Below the pieces are notes generated by a model. The model saw only the letters and a program-made list of their open reading frames with translations, was not told where the DNA came from and did not search any database. Source: Nemertoderma westbladi (taxonomy: Eukaryota; Xenacoelomorpha; Nemertodermatida; Nemertodermatidae). Taken from it: a DNA stretch of 54,622 bases. Numbering within the stretch: position 1 is the stretch's first letter; each line of letters opens with the position of its first letter. The stretch is taken from positions 1-54,622 of the forward strand of contig JAUCBJ010001092.1 in NCBI GenBank assembly GCA_032718475.1, in the 5' to 3' direction. Of the stretch, positions 40,704-53,712 are shown in pieces. Position numbers and translations under genes: made by a program.

Positions 40704-42553
40704 CGAGAAAAGCATTTCCTAAAGGAAATGCAACCACGAAGCTAAGGAAAATTAAACAAAGGGCCACAATTTGGTTTGTTGCTTAGCCTAGTTTAGTAGC
40801 ATTTGCCAATAAATAACTTATATTCCCATGGAAACTAGAATTCTCTGGAACTGTTGGTTTTACCTTTGAAAAAAGATTCAGTGCAGATTGTGGTTCAACA
40901 CATACCAAGTTTTGAAAATATTGAGTTTATGTCCAAATTACCGATTTTCTATCAAAATGCATCTGTTTGCAGTGGTTGTCATGGAAACTGAAAAATAGAA
41001 CAATGTAATTCGGATGCAGAATAAGTCATATAGTGGGGGTAGGTCTTGGTCCCAAGTCATAATACTATTAACTTGTGTTTCAAATTATCATTTTAGAAAT
41101 TTTAACATCTGTTTAGTCTTGTTGCTATGGTAATTGGATTGTGTAATTAACCTCGAATGGATTGTATATGGACCTTACAGATGAGTTGCAAAACCCCAAA
41201 TTTATATTTATTACATTATTTTGCTACAAATAGAGTTTTTATTGAATTTAGACTTGAATGATATAGACTTTAATAAACTCCAGTTACCATGGTAACAAGA
41301 TATTTCTGGAATGTTTTCAGTTTCACTAAAAGTTCCAACTAATGGTCCAGATAACACATTCCCAGTTTCGTAAAATTTTATCGTGAAGTCTATGTCCAAA
41401 TGAATTATTTTAGTATAAAAACATCTGTTTTCAGCGGTTGTCATGGTAACTGCAAAATTAAACAATGAAATTCGGACGCAGAATAAGTCATATAGTGGGG
41501 GTAGGGGTTGGTCCCAAGACATAACACCTTAACCTTAGGCTTCAAATTTTCATGTTTTCAGCGGTTGCCATGGAAAGTGAGAAATAGAACAACGTAATTC
41601 GGATGCAGAATAAGTTATATAGAGGGGGTAGGGCTTGGTCCCATGTCATAATAGCTTTAACTTTTGCTTAAAATTATCATTTTATAAATTTTAACGTCTG
41701 TTTAGCCTGGTTATCATGGTAACAGGATTTTTTAATTTACCTCAATCTGCTCGACTATGGCCCTTGTAGTTGAGTTGAGAAACCCCAAGTTTATATCTAT
41801 TGCGGTTTTTCTACAAATAGAGTTATGAATATAGACCTGAATGATATAATCTGTAATAAACTCCAGTTACCACGGTAACTAGATATTTCTGGAATGTTTT
41901 GAGTTTCACTAAAAGTTCGAACTAGTGGTCCAGATAACACATATCCAGTTTCGTAAAATTTTATCGTGAAGTCTATGTCCAAATGAGTTATTTTCGTATA
42001 AAAACATCTGTTTTCAGCGGTTGTCATGGTAACTGCAAAATTAAACAATGAAATTCGGACGCAGAATAAGTCATATAGTGGGGGTAGGGGTTGGTCCCAA
42101 GACATAACACATAAACCTTAGGCTTCAAATTAACATTTTATAAATTTTAACATCTGTTTAGCCCGGTTGCCAAGGTAACTGGAATTTCTATTTAACCTCA
42201 ATCGGCTCTGCTATGGACCTTATAGTTGAGTTGAGAAATCCCAAGTTTATATGTATTATAGTTTTCCTACAAATAGAGTTATAAATATTGACTTGAAATA
42301 CATAGACTTTTTTCTAAGTCCGTTGCCATGGAAACCAGATTTTTCCTGAATATGAGACCCATCCCACACGACGCGCCTTGATGAGTTGTATATACATGCA
42401 AAATTTCAGGGTACTTTTAAAGGCTAGTTTTTTCCCCGACCAAAAAACCCCAAATCTGCCCCACACAAGTAAAATAGCCCACTATGAATAGACCATCTCA
42501 GCTAAGGAAAATCTTTCTTAGCGAAAGTAGTTGATTTTCCTTAGCTTCGTGGA
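40704..42553 (-). mobile_element. Helentron/HINE-like element copy 1 (expanded core)
   Basis: Oriented on the minus strand the element starts TCCACGAAGCTAAGG and ends with the hairpin GCATTTCC-TTTA-GGAAATGC a few bases from CTCG. A subterminal inverted copy of CCACGAAGCTAAGGAAAAT precedes that hairpin. This 1850-bp copy is longer than its relatives (about 1.27 kb). It has about eleven GTTRCCATGGYAAC-like palindromes where others have seven, so its core has gained units. Open frames of 70-103 codons inside it recur in other copies but have no protein features. Confidence 0.75.
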
Positions 42554-42570
42554 TAATAATGCAATTATTA

Positions 42571-45102
42571 CGAGAAAGGCATTTCCTAAAGGAAATGCAA
42601 CCACGAAGCTAAGGAAAATTAAACAAACGGCCACAATTTGGTTCGTTGCTTAGCCTAGTTTAGTAGCATTTGCCAATAAATAACTTCTATTCCCATGGAA
42701 ACTAGAGTTCTCTGGAACTGTTGGTTTTACCTTTGAAAAAAGATTCAGTCCAGATTGTTTTTCAGATAACACATCGAGTTTCAGAAAATATTGTAGTTTA
42801 TGTCCAAATTACAGATTTTCTACGAGAAAGGCATTTCCTAAAGGAAATGCAACCACGAAGCTAAGGAAAATTAAACAAACGGCCACACTTTGGTTCGTTG
42901 CTTAGCCTCGTTTAGTAGCAATTGTCAATAATTAACTTCTATTCCCATGGAAACTAGAGTTCTCTGGAACTGTTGCTTTAACCTTTGAAAAAAAATTCAG
43001 TACAGATTGTGGTTCAGATAACACATATACTGAGTTTCCGAAAATATTGTAGTTTATGTCCAAATTACCGATTTTCTATAAAAATGCATCTGTTTGCAGT
43101 GGTTGTCATGGAAACTGAAAAATAGAACAATGTAATTCGGATGCAGAATAAGTCATATAGTGGGGGTAGGGGTTAGTCCCAAGTCATAATACTATTAACT
43201 TGTGCTTTAAATTATCATTTTATAAATTTTAACATCTGTTTAGACTTGTTGCTATGGTAACTGTATTTTCTAATTAACCTCAAACGGCTTGTATATGGAC
43301 CTTATAGATGAGTTGCAAAACCCCAAGTTTAAATACAATACAGTTTTGCTACAAATAGAGTTATCAATATAGATTTGAATGATATAGAGTTTAATAAACT
43401 ACAGTTACCGTGGTAACTAAATTTCTGGAATAATTTAAGTTTCACTAAAAGTTCCAACTAGTGGTCCAGATAACACACCCAGTTTTGTAAAATTTTATCG
43501 TGAAGTCTATGTCCAAATGATTAAGTTTTGAATAAAAACATCTGTTTTCAGCGGTTGTCATGGTAACTGAAAAATAGAACAATGTAATTCGGATGCAGAA
43601 TAAGTTATATAGTGGGGGTAGGGGTTGGTCCCAAGTCATAACACCTTAACCTTAGGCTTCAAATTAACATTTTATAAATTTTAACATCTGTCTAGCCCGG
43701 TTGCCAAGGTAACTGGATTTTCTATTTAACCTCAATCGGCTCTGCTATGGACCTTATAGTTGTGTTGAGAAACCCCAAGTTTATATCTATTATAGTTTTC
43801 CTACAAATAGAGTTTTAAATATTGACTTGAAATACATAGACTTTTTTCTAAGTCCGTTGCCATGGAAACCAGATTTTTCCTGGATATGAGACCCAGCCCA
43901 AAAGATGCGCCTCGACGAGTAGTATATACATGCAAAATTTCAGGGTACTTTTAAAGGCTAGTTTTTTCCCCGACCAAAAAAAACCAAATCTGCTCCATAC
44001 AAGTAAAATAGCCCACTATGAATAGACCATCTCAGCTAAGGAAAATCTTTCTTAGCGAAAGTAGTTGATTTTCCTTAGCTTCGTGGATCAAAATGCATCT
44101 GTTTGCAGTGGTTGTCATGGAAACTGAAAAATAGAACAATGTAATTCGGATGCAGAATAAGTCATATAGTGGGGGTAGGTGTTGGTCCCAAGTCATAATA
44201 CTATTAAATTGTGCTTCAAATTATCATTTTATTAATTTTAACATCTGTTTACTCTTGTTGCTATGGTAAATGGATTTTCTAAATAACTTCGAACGGCTTG
44301 TATATGGACCTTATAGATGAGTTGCAAAACCCCAAGTTTATATATATTACAGTTTTTCTCCAAATAGAGTTATGATTATAGACTTGAATGATATATAACT
44401 TTAAAAAAACTACAGTTACCATGGTAACTAGATATTTCTGGAATGTTTTGAGTTTCACTAAAAGTTCCAACTAGTGGTCCAGATAACACATACCTAGTTT
44501 CGTAAAATTTTATCGTGAAGTCTATGTACAAATGAATAATTTTCGTATAAAAACATCTGTTTTCAGCGGTTGTCAAGGTAACTGCAAAATAGAACAATCA
44601 AATTCGGACGCAGAATAAGTTATATAGTGGGGGTAGGGATTGGTCCCAAGTCATCACACCTTAACCTTAGGCTTCAAATTAACATTTTAAAAATTTTAAC
44701 ATCTGTTTAGCCCGGTTGCCAAGGTAACTGGATTTTCTATTTAACCTCAATCGGCTCTGCTATGGACCTTATAGTTGTGTTGAGAAACCCCAAGTTTATA
44801 TGTATTATAGTTTTCCTACAAATAGAGTTACAAATATTGACTTGAAATACATAGACTTTTTTCTAAGTCCGTTGCCATGGAAACCAGATTTTTCCTGGAT
44901 ATGAGACCCATCCCACACGATGCGCCTCGACGAGTAGTATATACATGCAAAATTTCAGGGTACTTTTAAAGGCTAGTTTTTTCCCCGACCAAAAAAAACC
45001 AAATCTGCTCCATACAAGTAAAATAGCCCACTATGAATAGACCATCTCAGCTAAGGAAAATCTTTCTTAGCGAAAGTAGTTGATTTTCCTTAGCTTCGTG
45101 GA
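42571..45102 (-). mobile_element. HINE-like element copy 2, split by copy 3
   Basis: The two parts, 42571-42822 and 44088-45102, add to 1267 bp. The break falls between TTCTA and TCAAAATG. Copy 7 (47477-48749) carries the same diagnostic variants (for example GATTGTTTTTCAG and ATTAAATTGTGC) uninterrupted and serves as the empty site. The left end is followed at once by the CCACGAAGC subterminal repeat. Confidence 0.75.
42823..44087 (-). mobile_element. HINE-like element copy 3, nested in copy 2
   Basis: A complete 1265-bp copy with both termini (CGAGAAAGGCATTTCC at the left, CTTAGCTTCGTGGA at the right). It inserted between A and T of copy 2 without duplicating target bases. Confidence 0.8.
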
Positions 45103-45153
45103 TACTGAGTTTCAGAAAATATTGTAGTTTATGTCCAGATTACCGATTTTCTA

Positions 45154-46418
45154 CGAGAAAGGCATTTCCTAAAGGAAATGCAACCACGAAGCTAAGGAAA
45201 ATTAAACAAACGGCCACACTTTGGTTCGTTGCTTAGCCTCGTTTAGTAGCAATTGTCAATAATTAACTTATATTCCCATGGAAACTAGAGTTCTCTGGAA
45301 CTGTTGCTTTAACCTTTGAAAAAAAATTCAGTACAGATTGTGGTTCAGATAACACATACTGAGTTCCAGAAAATATTGTAGTTTATGTCCAAATTACCGA
45401 TTTTCTATCAAAATGCATCTGTTTGCAGTGGTTGTCATGGAAACTAAAAAATAGAACAATGTAATTCGGATGCAGAATAAGTCATATAGTGGGGGTAGGG
45501 GTTAGTCCCAAGTCATAATACTATTAACTTGTGCTTCAAATTATTATGTTATAAATTTTAACATCTGTTTAGACTTGTTGCTATGGTAACTGTATTTTCT
45601 AATTAACCTCAAACGGCTTGGATATGGATCTTATAGATGAGTTGCAAAACCCCAAGTTTATATATATTACAGTTTTGCTACAAATAGAGTTATCAATATA
45701 GATTTGAATGATATAGAGTTTAATAAACTACAGTTACCATGGTAACTAAATTTCTGGAATAATTTAAGTTTCACTAAAAGTTCCAACTAGTGGTCCAGAT
45801 AACACATACACAGTTTTGTAAAATTTTATCATGAAGTCTATGTCCAAATGAATAAGTTTTGAATAAAAACATCTGTTTTCAGCGGTTGTCATGGTAACTG
45901 AAAAATAGAACAATGTAATTCGGATGCAGAATAAGTTATATAGTGGGGGTAGGGATTGGTCCCAAGTCATAACACCTTGCCCTTAGGCCTCAAATTAACA
46001 TTTTATAAATTTTAACATCTGTTTATCCCGGTTGCTAAGGTAACTGGATTTTCTATTTAGCCTCAATCGGATCTGCTATGGACCTTATAGTTGAGTTGCG
46101 AAACCCCAAGTTTATATCTATTATAGTTTTCCTACAAATAGAGTTATAAATATTGACTTGAAATACACAGACTTTTTTTGAAGTCCGTTGCCATGGAAAC
46201 CAGATTTTTCCTGGATATGAGACCCGGCCCAAAAGATGCGCCTCATCGAGAAGTATATACATGCAAAATTTCAGGGTACTTTTAAAGGCTAGTTTTTTCA
46301 CCTATCAAAAAACCCCAAATCTGCTCCATACAAGTAAAATAGCCCACTATGAATAGACCATCTCAGCTAAGGAAAATCTTTCTTAGCGAAAGTAGTTGAT
46401 TTTCCTTAGCTTCGTGGA
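45154..46418 (-). mobile_element. HINE-like element copy 5, nested in copy 4
   Basis: A complete 1265-bp copy inserted at TTCTA/TCAAAT of copy 4, at the same internal site that copy 3 used in copy 2. Confidence 0.8.
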
Positions 46419-46497
46419 TCAAATTGCATCTGTTTGCAGTGGTTGTCATGGAAACTGAAAAATAGAACAATGTAATTCGGATGCAGAATAAGTCATA

Positions 46498-47442
46498 CGA
46501 GAAAGGCATTTCCTAAAGGAAATGCAACCACGAAGCTAAGGAAAATTAAACAAACGGCCACACTTTGGTTCGTTGCTTGCTTAGCCTCGTTTAGTAGCAA
46601 TTGTCAATAATTAACTTCTATTCCCATGGAAACTAGAGTTCGCTGGAACTGTTGCTTTAACCTTTGAAAAAAAATTCAGTACAGATTGTGGTTCAGATAA
46701 CACATGTACTGAGTTTTAGAAAATATTGTAGTTTATGTCCAAATTACCGATTTTCTATCAAAATGCATCTGTTTGTAGTGGTTGTCATGGAAACTGAAAA
46801 ATAGAACAATGTAATTCGGATGCAGAATAAGTCATATAGTGGGGGTAGGTGTTGGTCCCAAGTCATAATACTATTAACTTGTGCTTCAAATTATCATTTT
46901 ATAAATTTTAATATCTGTTTAGTCTTGTTGCTATGGTGACTGGAATTTCTAATTAACCTCGAACGGCTTGGATATGAACCTTATAGTTGAGTTGAGAAAT
47001 TCAGGCTTAGGCTTCAAATTAACATTTTATAAATTTTAACATCTGTTTATCCCGGTTGCCAAGGTAACTGGATTTTCTATTTAGCCTCAATCGGATCTGC
47101 TATGGACCTTATAGTTGTGTTGCGAAACCCCAAGTTTATATCTATTATAGTTTTCCTACAAATAGAGTTATAAATATTGACTTGAAATACATAGACTTTT
47201 TTTGAAGTCCGTTGCCATGGAAACCAGATTTTTCCTGGATATGAGACCCGGCCCAAAAGATGCGCCTCGTCGAGTAGTATATACATGCAAAATTTCAGGG
47301 TACTTTTAAAGGCTAGTTTTTTCGCCTATCAAAAAACCCCAAATCTGCCTCACACAAGTAAAATAGCCCACTATGAATAGACCATCTCAGCTAAGGAAAA
47401 TCTTTCTTAGCGAAAGTAGTTGATTTTCCTTAGCTTCGTGGA
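46498..47442 (-). mobile_element. HINE-like element copy 6, internally deleted, nested in copy 4
   Basis: Both ends are intact but the length is only 945 bp. The core jumps from GTTGAGAAATTCAGG to AGGCTTCAAATTAAC near 47000, which removes about two core units. It is inserted between GTCATA and TTGTGG. Confidence 0.8.
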
Positions 47443-47476
47443 TTGTGGGGGTAGGGGTTAGTCCCAAGTCATAATA

Positions 47477-48749
47477 CTAGAAAGGCATTTCCTAAAGGAA
47501 ATGCAACCACGAAGCTAAGGAAAATTAAACAAACGGCCACAATTTGGTTCGTTGCTTAGCCTAGTTTAGTAGCATTTGCCAATAAATAACTTCTATTCCC
47601 ATGGAAACTAGAGTTCTCTGGAACTGTTGGTTTTACCTTTGAAAAAAGATTCAGTCCAGATTGTTTTTCAGATAACACATCGAGTTTCAGAAAATATTGT
47701 AGTTTATGTCCAAATTACAGATTTTCTATCAAAATGCATCTGTTTGCAGTGGTTGTCATGGAAACTGAAAAATAGAACAATGTAATTCGGATGCAGAATA
47801 AGTCATATAGTGGGGGTAGGTGTTGGTCCCAAGTCATAATACTATTAAATTGTGCTTCAAATTATCATTTTATTAATTTTAACATCTGTTTACTCTTGTT
47901 GCTATGGTAAATAGATTTTCTAATTAACTTCGAACGGCTTGTATATGGATATGGACCTTATAGATGAGTTGCAAAACCCCAAGTTTATATATATTACAGT
48001 TTTTCTCCAAATAGAGTTATGATTATAGACTTGAATGATATATAACTTTAAAAAAACTACAGTTACCATGGTAACTAGATATTTCTGGAATGTTTTGAGT
48101 TTCACTAAAAGTTCCAACTAGTGGTCCAGATAACACATACCTAGTTTCGTAAAATTTTATCGTGAAGTCTATGTACAAATGAATAATTTTCGTATAAAAA
48201 CATCTGTTTTCAGCGGTTGTCAAGGTAACTGCAAAATAGAACAATCAAATTCGGACGCAGAATAAGTTATATAGTGGGGGTAGGGATTGGTCCCAAGTCA
48301 TCAAACCTTAACCTTAGGCTTCAAATTAACATTTTATAAATTTTAACATCTGTTTAGCCCGGTTGCCAGGGTAACTGGATTTTCTATTTAACCTCAATCG
48401 GCTCTGCTATGGACCTTATAGTTGTGTTGAGAAACCCCAAGTTTATATCTATTATAGTTTTCCTACAAATAGAGTTATAGATATTGACTTGAAATACATA
48501 GACTTTTTTCTAAGTCCGTTGCCATGGAAACCAGATTTTTCCTGGATATGAGACCCAGCCCAAAAGATGCGCCTCGACGAGTAGTATATACATGCAAAAT
48601 TTCAGGGTACTTTTAAAGGCTAGTTTTTTCACCGATCAAAAAAAACCAAATCTGCCTCACACAAGTAAAATAGCCCACTATGAATAGACCATCTCAGCTA
48701 AGGAAAATCTTTCTTAGCGAAAGTAGTTGATTTTCCTTAGCTTCGTGGA
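47477..48749 (-). mobile_element. HINE-like element copy 7, nested in copy 4
   Basis: A full-length copy (1273 bp). Its left end reads CTAGAAAGG where others read CGAGAAAGG, so on the element strand it ends in CTAG, the canonical Helitron CTRR form. It inserted between ATAATA and CTATTAAC of copy 4, and matches the parent of copy 2. Confidence 0.75.
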
Positions 48750-49706
48750 CTATTAACTTGTGCTTCAAATTATCATTTTATAAATTTTAACATCTGTTTA
48801 GACTTGTTGCTATGGTAACTGTATTTTCTAATTAACCTCAAACGGCTTGGATATGGATCTTATAGATGAGTTGCAAAACCCCAAGTTTATATATATTACA
48901 GTTTTGCTACAAATAGAGTTATCAATATAGATTTGAATGATATAGAGTTTAATAAACTACAGTTACCATGGTAACTAAATTTCTGGAATAATTTAAGTTT
49001 CACTAAAAGTTCCAACTCGTGGTCCAGATAACACATACCCAGTTTTGTAAAATTTTATCGTGAAGTCTATGTCCAAATGAATAAGTTTTGAATAAAAACA
49101 TCTGTTTTCAGCGGTTGTCATGGTAACTGAAAAATAGAACAATGTAATTCGGATGCAGAATAAGTTATATAGTGGGGGTAGGGGTTGGTCCCAAGTCATA
49201 ACACCTTAACCTTAGGCTTCAAATTAACATTTTATAAATTTTAACATCTGTCTAGCCCGGTTGCCAAGGTAACTGGATTTTCTATTTAACCTCAATCGGC
49301 TCTGCTATGGACCTTATAGTTGTGTTGAGAAACCCCAAGTTTATATCTATTATAGTTTTCCTACAAATAGAGTTTTAAATATTGACTTGAAATACATAGA
49401 CTTTTTTCTAAGTCCGTTGCCATGGAAACCAGATTTTTCCTGGATATGAGACCCAGCCCAAAAGATGCGCCTCGACGAGTAGTATATACATGCAAAATTT
49501 CAGGGTACTTTTAAAGGCTAGTTTTTTCACCTATCAAAAAAAACCAAATCTGCCTCACACAAGTAAAATAGCCCACTATGAATAGACCATCTCAGCTAAG
49601 GAAAATCTTTCTTAGCGAAAGTAGTTGATTTTCCTTAGCTTCGTGGATAAAATAGTTGTGTAATTAGTAAATATTTAATTCAATAGGTTATGTAACAACT
49701 TAATTA

Positions 49707-50954
49707 CGAGAAAGGCATTTCCTAAAGGAAATGCAACCACGAAGCTAAGGAAAATTAAACAAACGGCCACACTTTGGTTCGTTGCTTAGCCTCGTTTAGT
49801 AGCAATTGTCAATAATTAACTTATATTCCCTTGGAAACTAGAGTTCTCTGGAACTGTTGCTTTAACCTTTGAAAAAAAATTCAGTACAGATTGTGGTTCA
49901 GATAACACATACTGAGTTCCAGAAAATATTGTAGTTTATGTCCAAATTACCGATTTTCTATCAAAATGCATCTGTTTGCAGTGGTTGTCATGGAAACTAA
50001 GAAATAGAACAATGTAATTCGGATGCAGAATAAGTCATATAGTGGGGGTAGGGGTTAGTCCCAAGTCATAATACTATTAACTTGTGCTTCAAATTATCAT
50101 GTTATAAATTTTAACATCTGTTTAGACTTGTTGCTATGGTAACTGTATTTTCTAATTAACCTCAAACGGCTTGGATATGGATCTTATAGATGAGTTGCAA
50201 AACCCCAAGTTTATATATATTACAGTTTTGCTACAAATAGAGTTATCAATATAGATTTGAATGATATAGAGTTTAATAAACTACAGTTACCATGGTAACT
50301 AAATTTCTGGAATAATTTAAGTTTCACTAAAAGTTCCAACTAGTGGTCCAGATAACACATACACAGTTTTGTAAAATTTTATCATGAAGTCTATGTCCAA
50401 ATGAATAAGTTTTGAATAAAAACATCTGTTTTCAGCGGTTGTCATGGTAACTGAAAAATAGAACAATGTAATTCGGATGCAGAATAAGTTATATAGTGGG
50501 GGTAGGGATTGGTCCCAAGTCATAACACGTTGCCCTTAGGCCTCAAATTAACATTTTATAAATTTTAACATCTGTTTATCCCGGTTGCTAAGGTAACTGG
50601 ATTTTCTATTTAGCCTCAATCGGATCTGCTATGGACCTTATAGTTGAGTTGCGAAACCCCAAGTTTATATGTATTATAGTTTTCCTACAAATAGAGTTAT
50701 AAATATTGACTTGAAATACACAGACTTTTTTTGAAGTCCGTTGCCATGGAAACCAGATTTTTCCTGGATATGAGACCCGGCCCAAAAGATGCGCCTCGTC
50801 GAGTAGTATATACATGCAAAATTTCAGGGTACTTTTAAAGGCTAGTTTTTTCCCCGACCAAAAAAAAACAAATCTGCCCCATACAAGTAAAATAGCCCAC
50901 TATGAATAGACCATCTCAGCTAAGGAAAATCTTTCTTAGCGAAAGTAGTTGATT
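49707..50954 (-). mobile_element. HINE-like element copy 8, missing its 5' terminus
   Basis: Starts with the CGAGAAAGG hairpin end, but after GTAGTTGATT (50954) the expected TTCCTTAGCTTCGTGGA is replaced by unrelated GC-rich sequence (GAGCCTCGGCTGCGCCTCGG). Its seven palindromes are centred at about 49832, 49990, 50136, 50292, 50444, 50590 and 50746. Confidence 0.8.
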
Positions 50955-51053
50955 AACTTTGAGCCTCGGCTGCGCCTCGGCTAGTTCCTACTCCTTGGGT
51001 TAAAACAACCGGAAAAACAACAAAATAACAGGTAAATAATTATAGATGATATA

Positions 51054-52322
51054 CGAGAAAGGCATTTCCTAAAGGAAATGCAACCACGAAGCTAAGGAAA
51101 ATTAAACAAACGGCCACACTTTGGTTCGTTGCTTAGCCTCGTTTAGTAGCAATTGTCAATAATTAACTTCTATTCCCATGGAAACTAGAGTTCTCTGGAA
51201 CTGTTGCTTTAACCTTTGAAAAAAAATTCAGTACAGATTGTGGTTCAGATAACACATATACTGAGTTTCAGAAAATATTGTAGTTTATGTCCAGATTACC
51301 GATTTTCTATCAAATTGCATCTGTTTGCAGTGGTTGTCATGGAAACTGAAAAATAGAACAATGTAATTCGGATGCAGAATAAGTCATATTGTGGGGGTAG
51401 GGGTTAGTCCCAAGTCATAACACTATTAACTTGTGCTTCAAATTATCATTTCATAAATTTTAACATCTGTTTAGACTTGTTGCTATGGTAACTGTATTTT
51501 CTAATTAACCTCAAACGGCTTGGATATGGATCTTATAGATGAGTTGCAAAACCCCAAGTTTATATATATTACAGTTTTGCTACAAATAGAGTTATCAATA
51601 TAGATTTGAATGATATAGAGTTTAATAAACTACAGTTACCATGGTAACTAGATATTTCTGGAATGTTTTGAGTTTCACTAAAAGTTCCAACTAGTGGTCC
51701 AGATAACACATACCTAGTTTCGTAAAATTTTATCGTGAAGTCTATGTACAAATGAATAATTTTCGTATAAAAACATCTGTTTTCAGCGGTTGTCAAGGTA
51801 ACTGCAAAATAGAACAATCAAATTCGGACGCAGAATAAGTTATATAGTGGGGGTAGGGATTGGTCCCAAGTCATCACACCTTAACTTAGGCTTCAAATTA
51901 ACATTTTAAAAATTTTAACATCTGTTTAGCCCGGTTGCCAAGGTGACTGGATTTTCTATTTAACCTCAATCGGCTCTGCTATGGACCTTATAGTTGTGTT
52001 GAGAAACCCCAAGTTTATATGTATTATAGTTTTCCTACAAAATAGAGTTACAAATATTGACTTGAAATACATAGACTTTTTTTGAAGTCCGTTGCCATGG
52101 AAACCAGATTTTTCCTGGATATGAGACCCGGCCCAAAAGATGCGCCTCGTCGAGTAGTATATACATGCAAAATTTCAGGGTACTTTTAAAGGCTAGTTTT
52201 TTCCCCGACCAAAAAAAAACAAATCTGCCCCATACAAGTAAAATAGCCCACTATGAATAGACCATCTCAGCTAAGGAAAATCTTTCTTAGCGAAAGTAGT
52301 TGATTTTCCTTAGCTTCGTGGA
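51054..52322 (-). mobile_element. HINE-like element copy 9, uninterrupted
   Basis: A complete copy of 1269 bp with both termini in non-element flanks (GATGATATA and CATATTAAAA). It shares rare variants with copy 4 and shows that copy's state before the nested insertions. Confidence 0.8.
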
Positions 52323-52436
52323 CATATTAAAAACAAGCAATATTCTTCAAATTGACCATACGGTAGTACGTGGCCTGTATAGCGTAGTACTAAAGTAGAC
52401 ATTATTAAACACGGTTTAAAGATATTGAAATTGATA

Positions 52437-53712
52437 CGAGAAAGGCATTTCCTAAAGGAAATGCAACCACGAAGCTAAGGAAAATTAAACAAACGGCCAC
52501 ACTTTGGTTCGTTGCTTATAGCCTAGTTTAGTAGCAATTGCCAATAATTTACTTCTATTCCCATGGAAACTAGAGTTCTCTGGAACTGTGGGTTTTACCT
52601 TTGAAAAAAGATTCAGTCCAGATTGTGGTTCAGATTATAACACATATACCGAGTTTCAGAAAATATTGTAGTTTATGTCCAAATTACCGATTTTCTATCA
52701 AAATGCATCTGTTTGCAGTGGTTGTCATGGAAACTGAAAAATATAATAATGTAATTCGGATGCAGAATAAGTCATATAGTGGGGGTAGGTCTTGGTCCCA
52801 AGTCATAATACTATTAACTTGTGCTTCAAATTATCATTTTATAAATAGTAACATCTGTTTAGTCTTGTTGCTATGGTAACTGTACTTTCTAATTAACCTC
52901 AAACGGCTTGGATGGATATGGAAATTATAGATGAGTTACAAAACCCCAAGTTTATATATATTACAGTTTTGCTAGAAATAGAGTTATCAATATAGACTTG
53001 AATGATATAGAGTTTAATAAACTACAGTTACCATGGTAACTAAATTTCTGGAATGATTTAAGTTTCACTAAAAGTTCCAACTAGTGGTGCAGATAACACA
53101 TACCCAGTTTTGTAAAATTTTATCGCGAAGTCTATGTCCAAATGAATAATTTTTGTATAAAAACATCTGTTTTCGGCTGTTGTCATGGTAACTGAAAAAT
53201 AGAACAATGTAATTCGGATGCAGAATAAGTTATATAGTAGGGGTAGGGGTTGGTCTCAAGTCATAACACCTTGCCCTTAGGCCTCAAATTATCATTTTAT
53301 AAATTTTAACATCTGTTTATCCCGGTTGCCAACGTAACTGGATTTTCTATTTAGCCTCAATCGGATCTGCTATGGACCTTATAGTTGTGTTGCGAAACCC
53401 CAAGTTTAAATCTATTATAGTTTTCCTACAAATAGAGTTATAAATATTGACTTGAAATACATAGACTTTTTTTGAAGTCCGTTGCCATGGAAACCAGATT
53501 TTTCCTGGATATGAGACCCGGCCCAAAAGATGCGCCTCGCCGAGTAGTATATACATGCAAAATTTCAGGGTACTTTTAAAGGCTAGTTTTTTCGCCTATC
53601 AAAAAACCCCAAATCTGCCTCACACAAGTAAAATAGCCCACTATGAATAGACCATCTCAGCTAAGGAAAATCTTTCTTAGCGAAAGTAGTTGATTTTCCT
53701 TAGCTTCGTGGA
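52437..53712 (-). mobile_element. HINE-like element copy 10
   Basis: A complete-length copy of 1276 bp. Its left flank is unique DNA (GAAATTGATA), but its right flank is the interior of copy 11 (CTATTAACTTGTGC). A deletion or exchange between copies is therefore likely at this locus. Confidence 0.75.

Larger units (their letters stand above)
45103..49647 (-). mobile_element. HINE-like element copy 4, split by three nested copies
   Basis: Pieces at 45103-45153, 46419-46497, 47443-47476 and 48750-49647 join in order into one element whose left end is missing. The joined sequence follows the uninterrupted stretch at 51277-51495 of copy 9 almost base for base, including rare variants (GTCCAGATTACC, CAAATTGCATC, CATATTGTGG). 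Copies 5, 6 and 7 fill the gaps. Confidence 0.75.
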
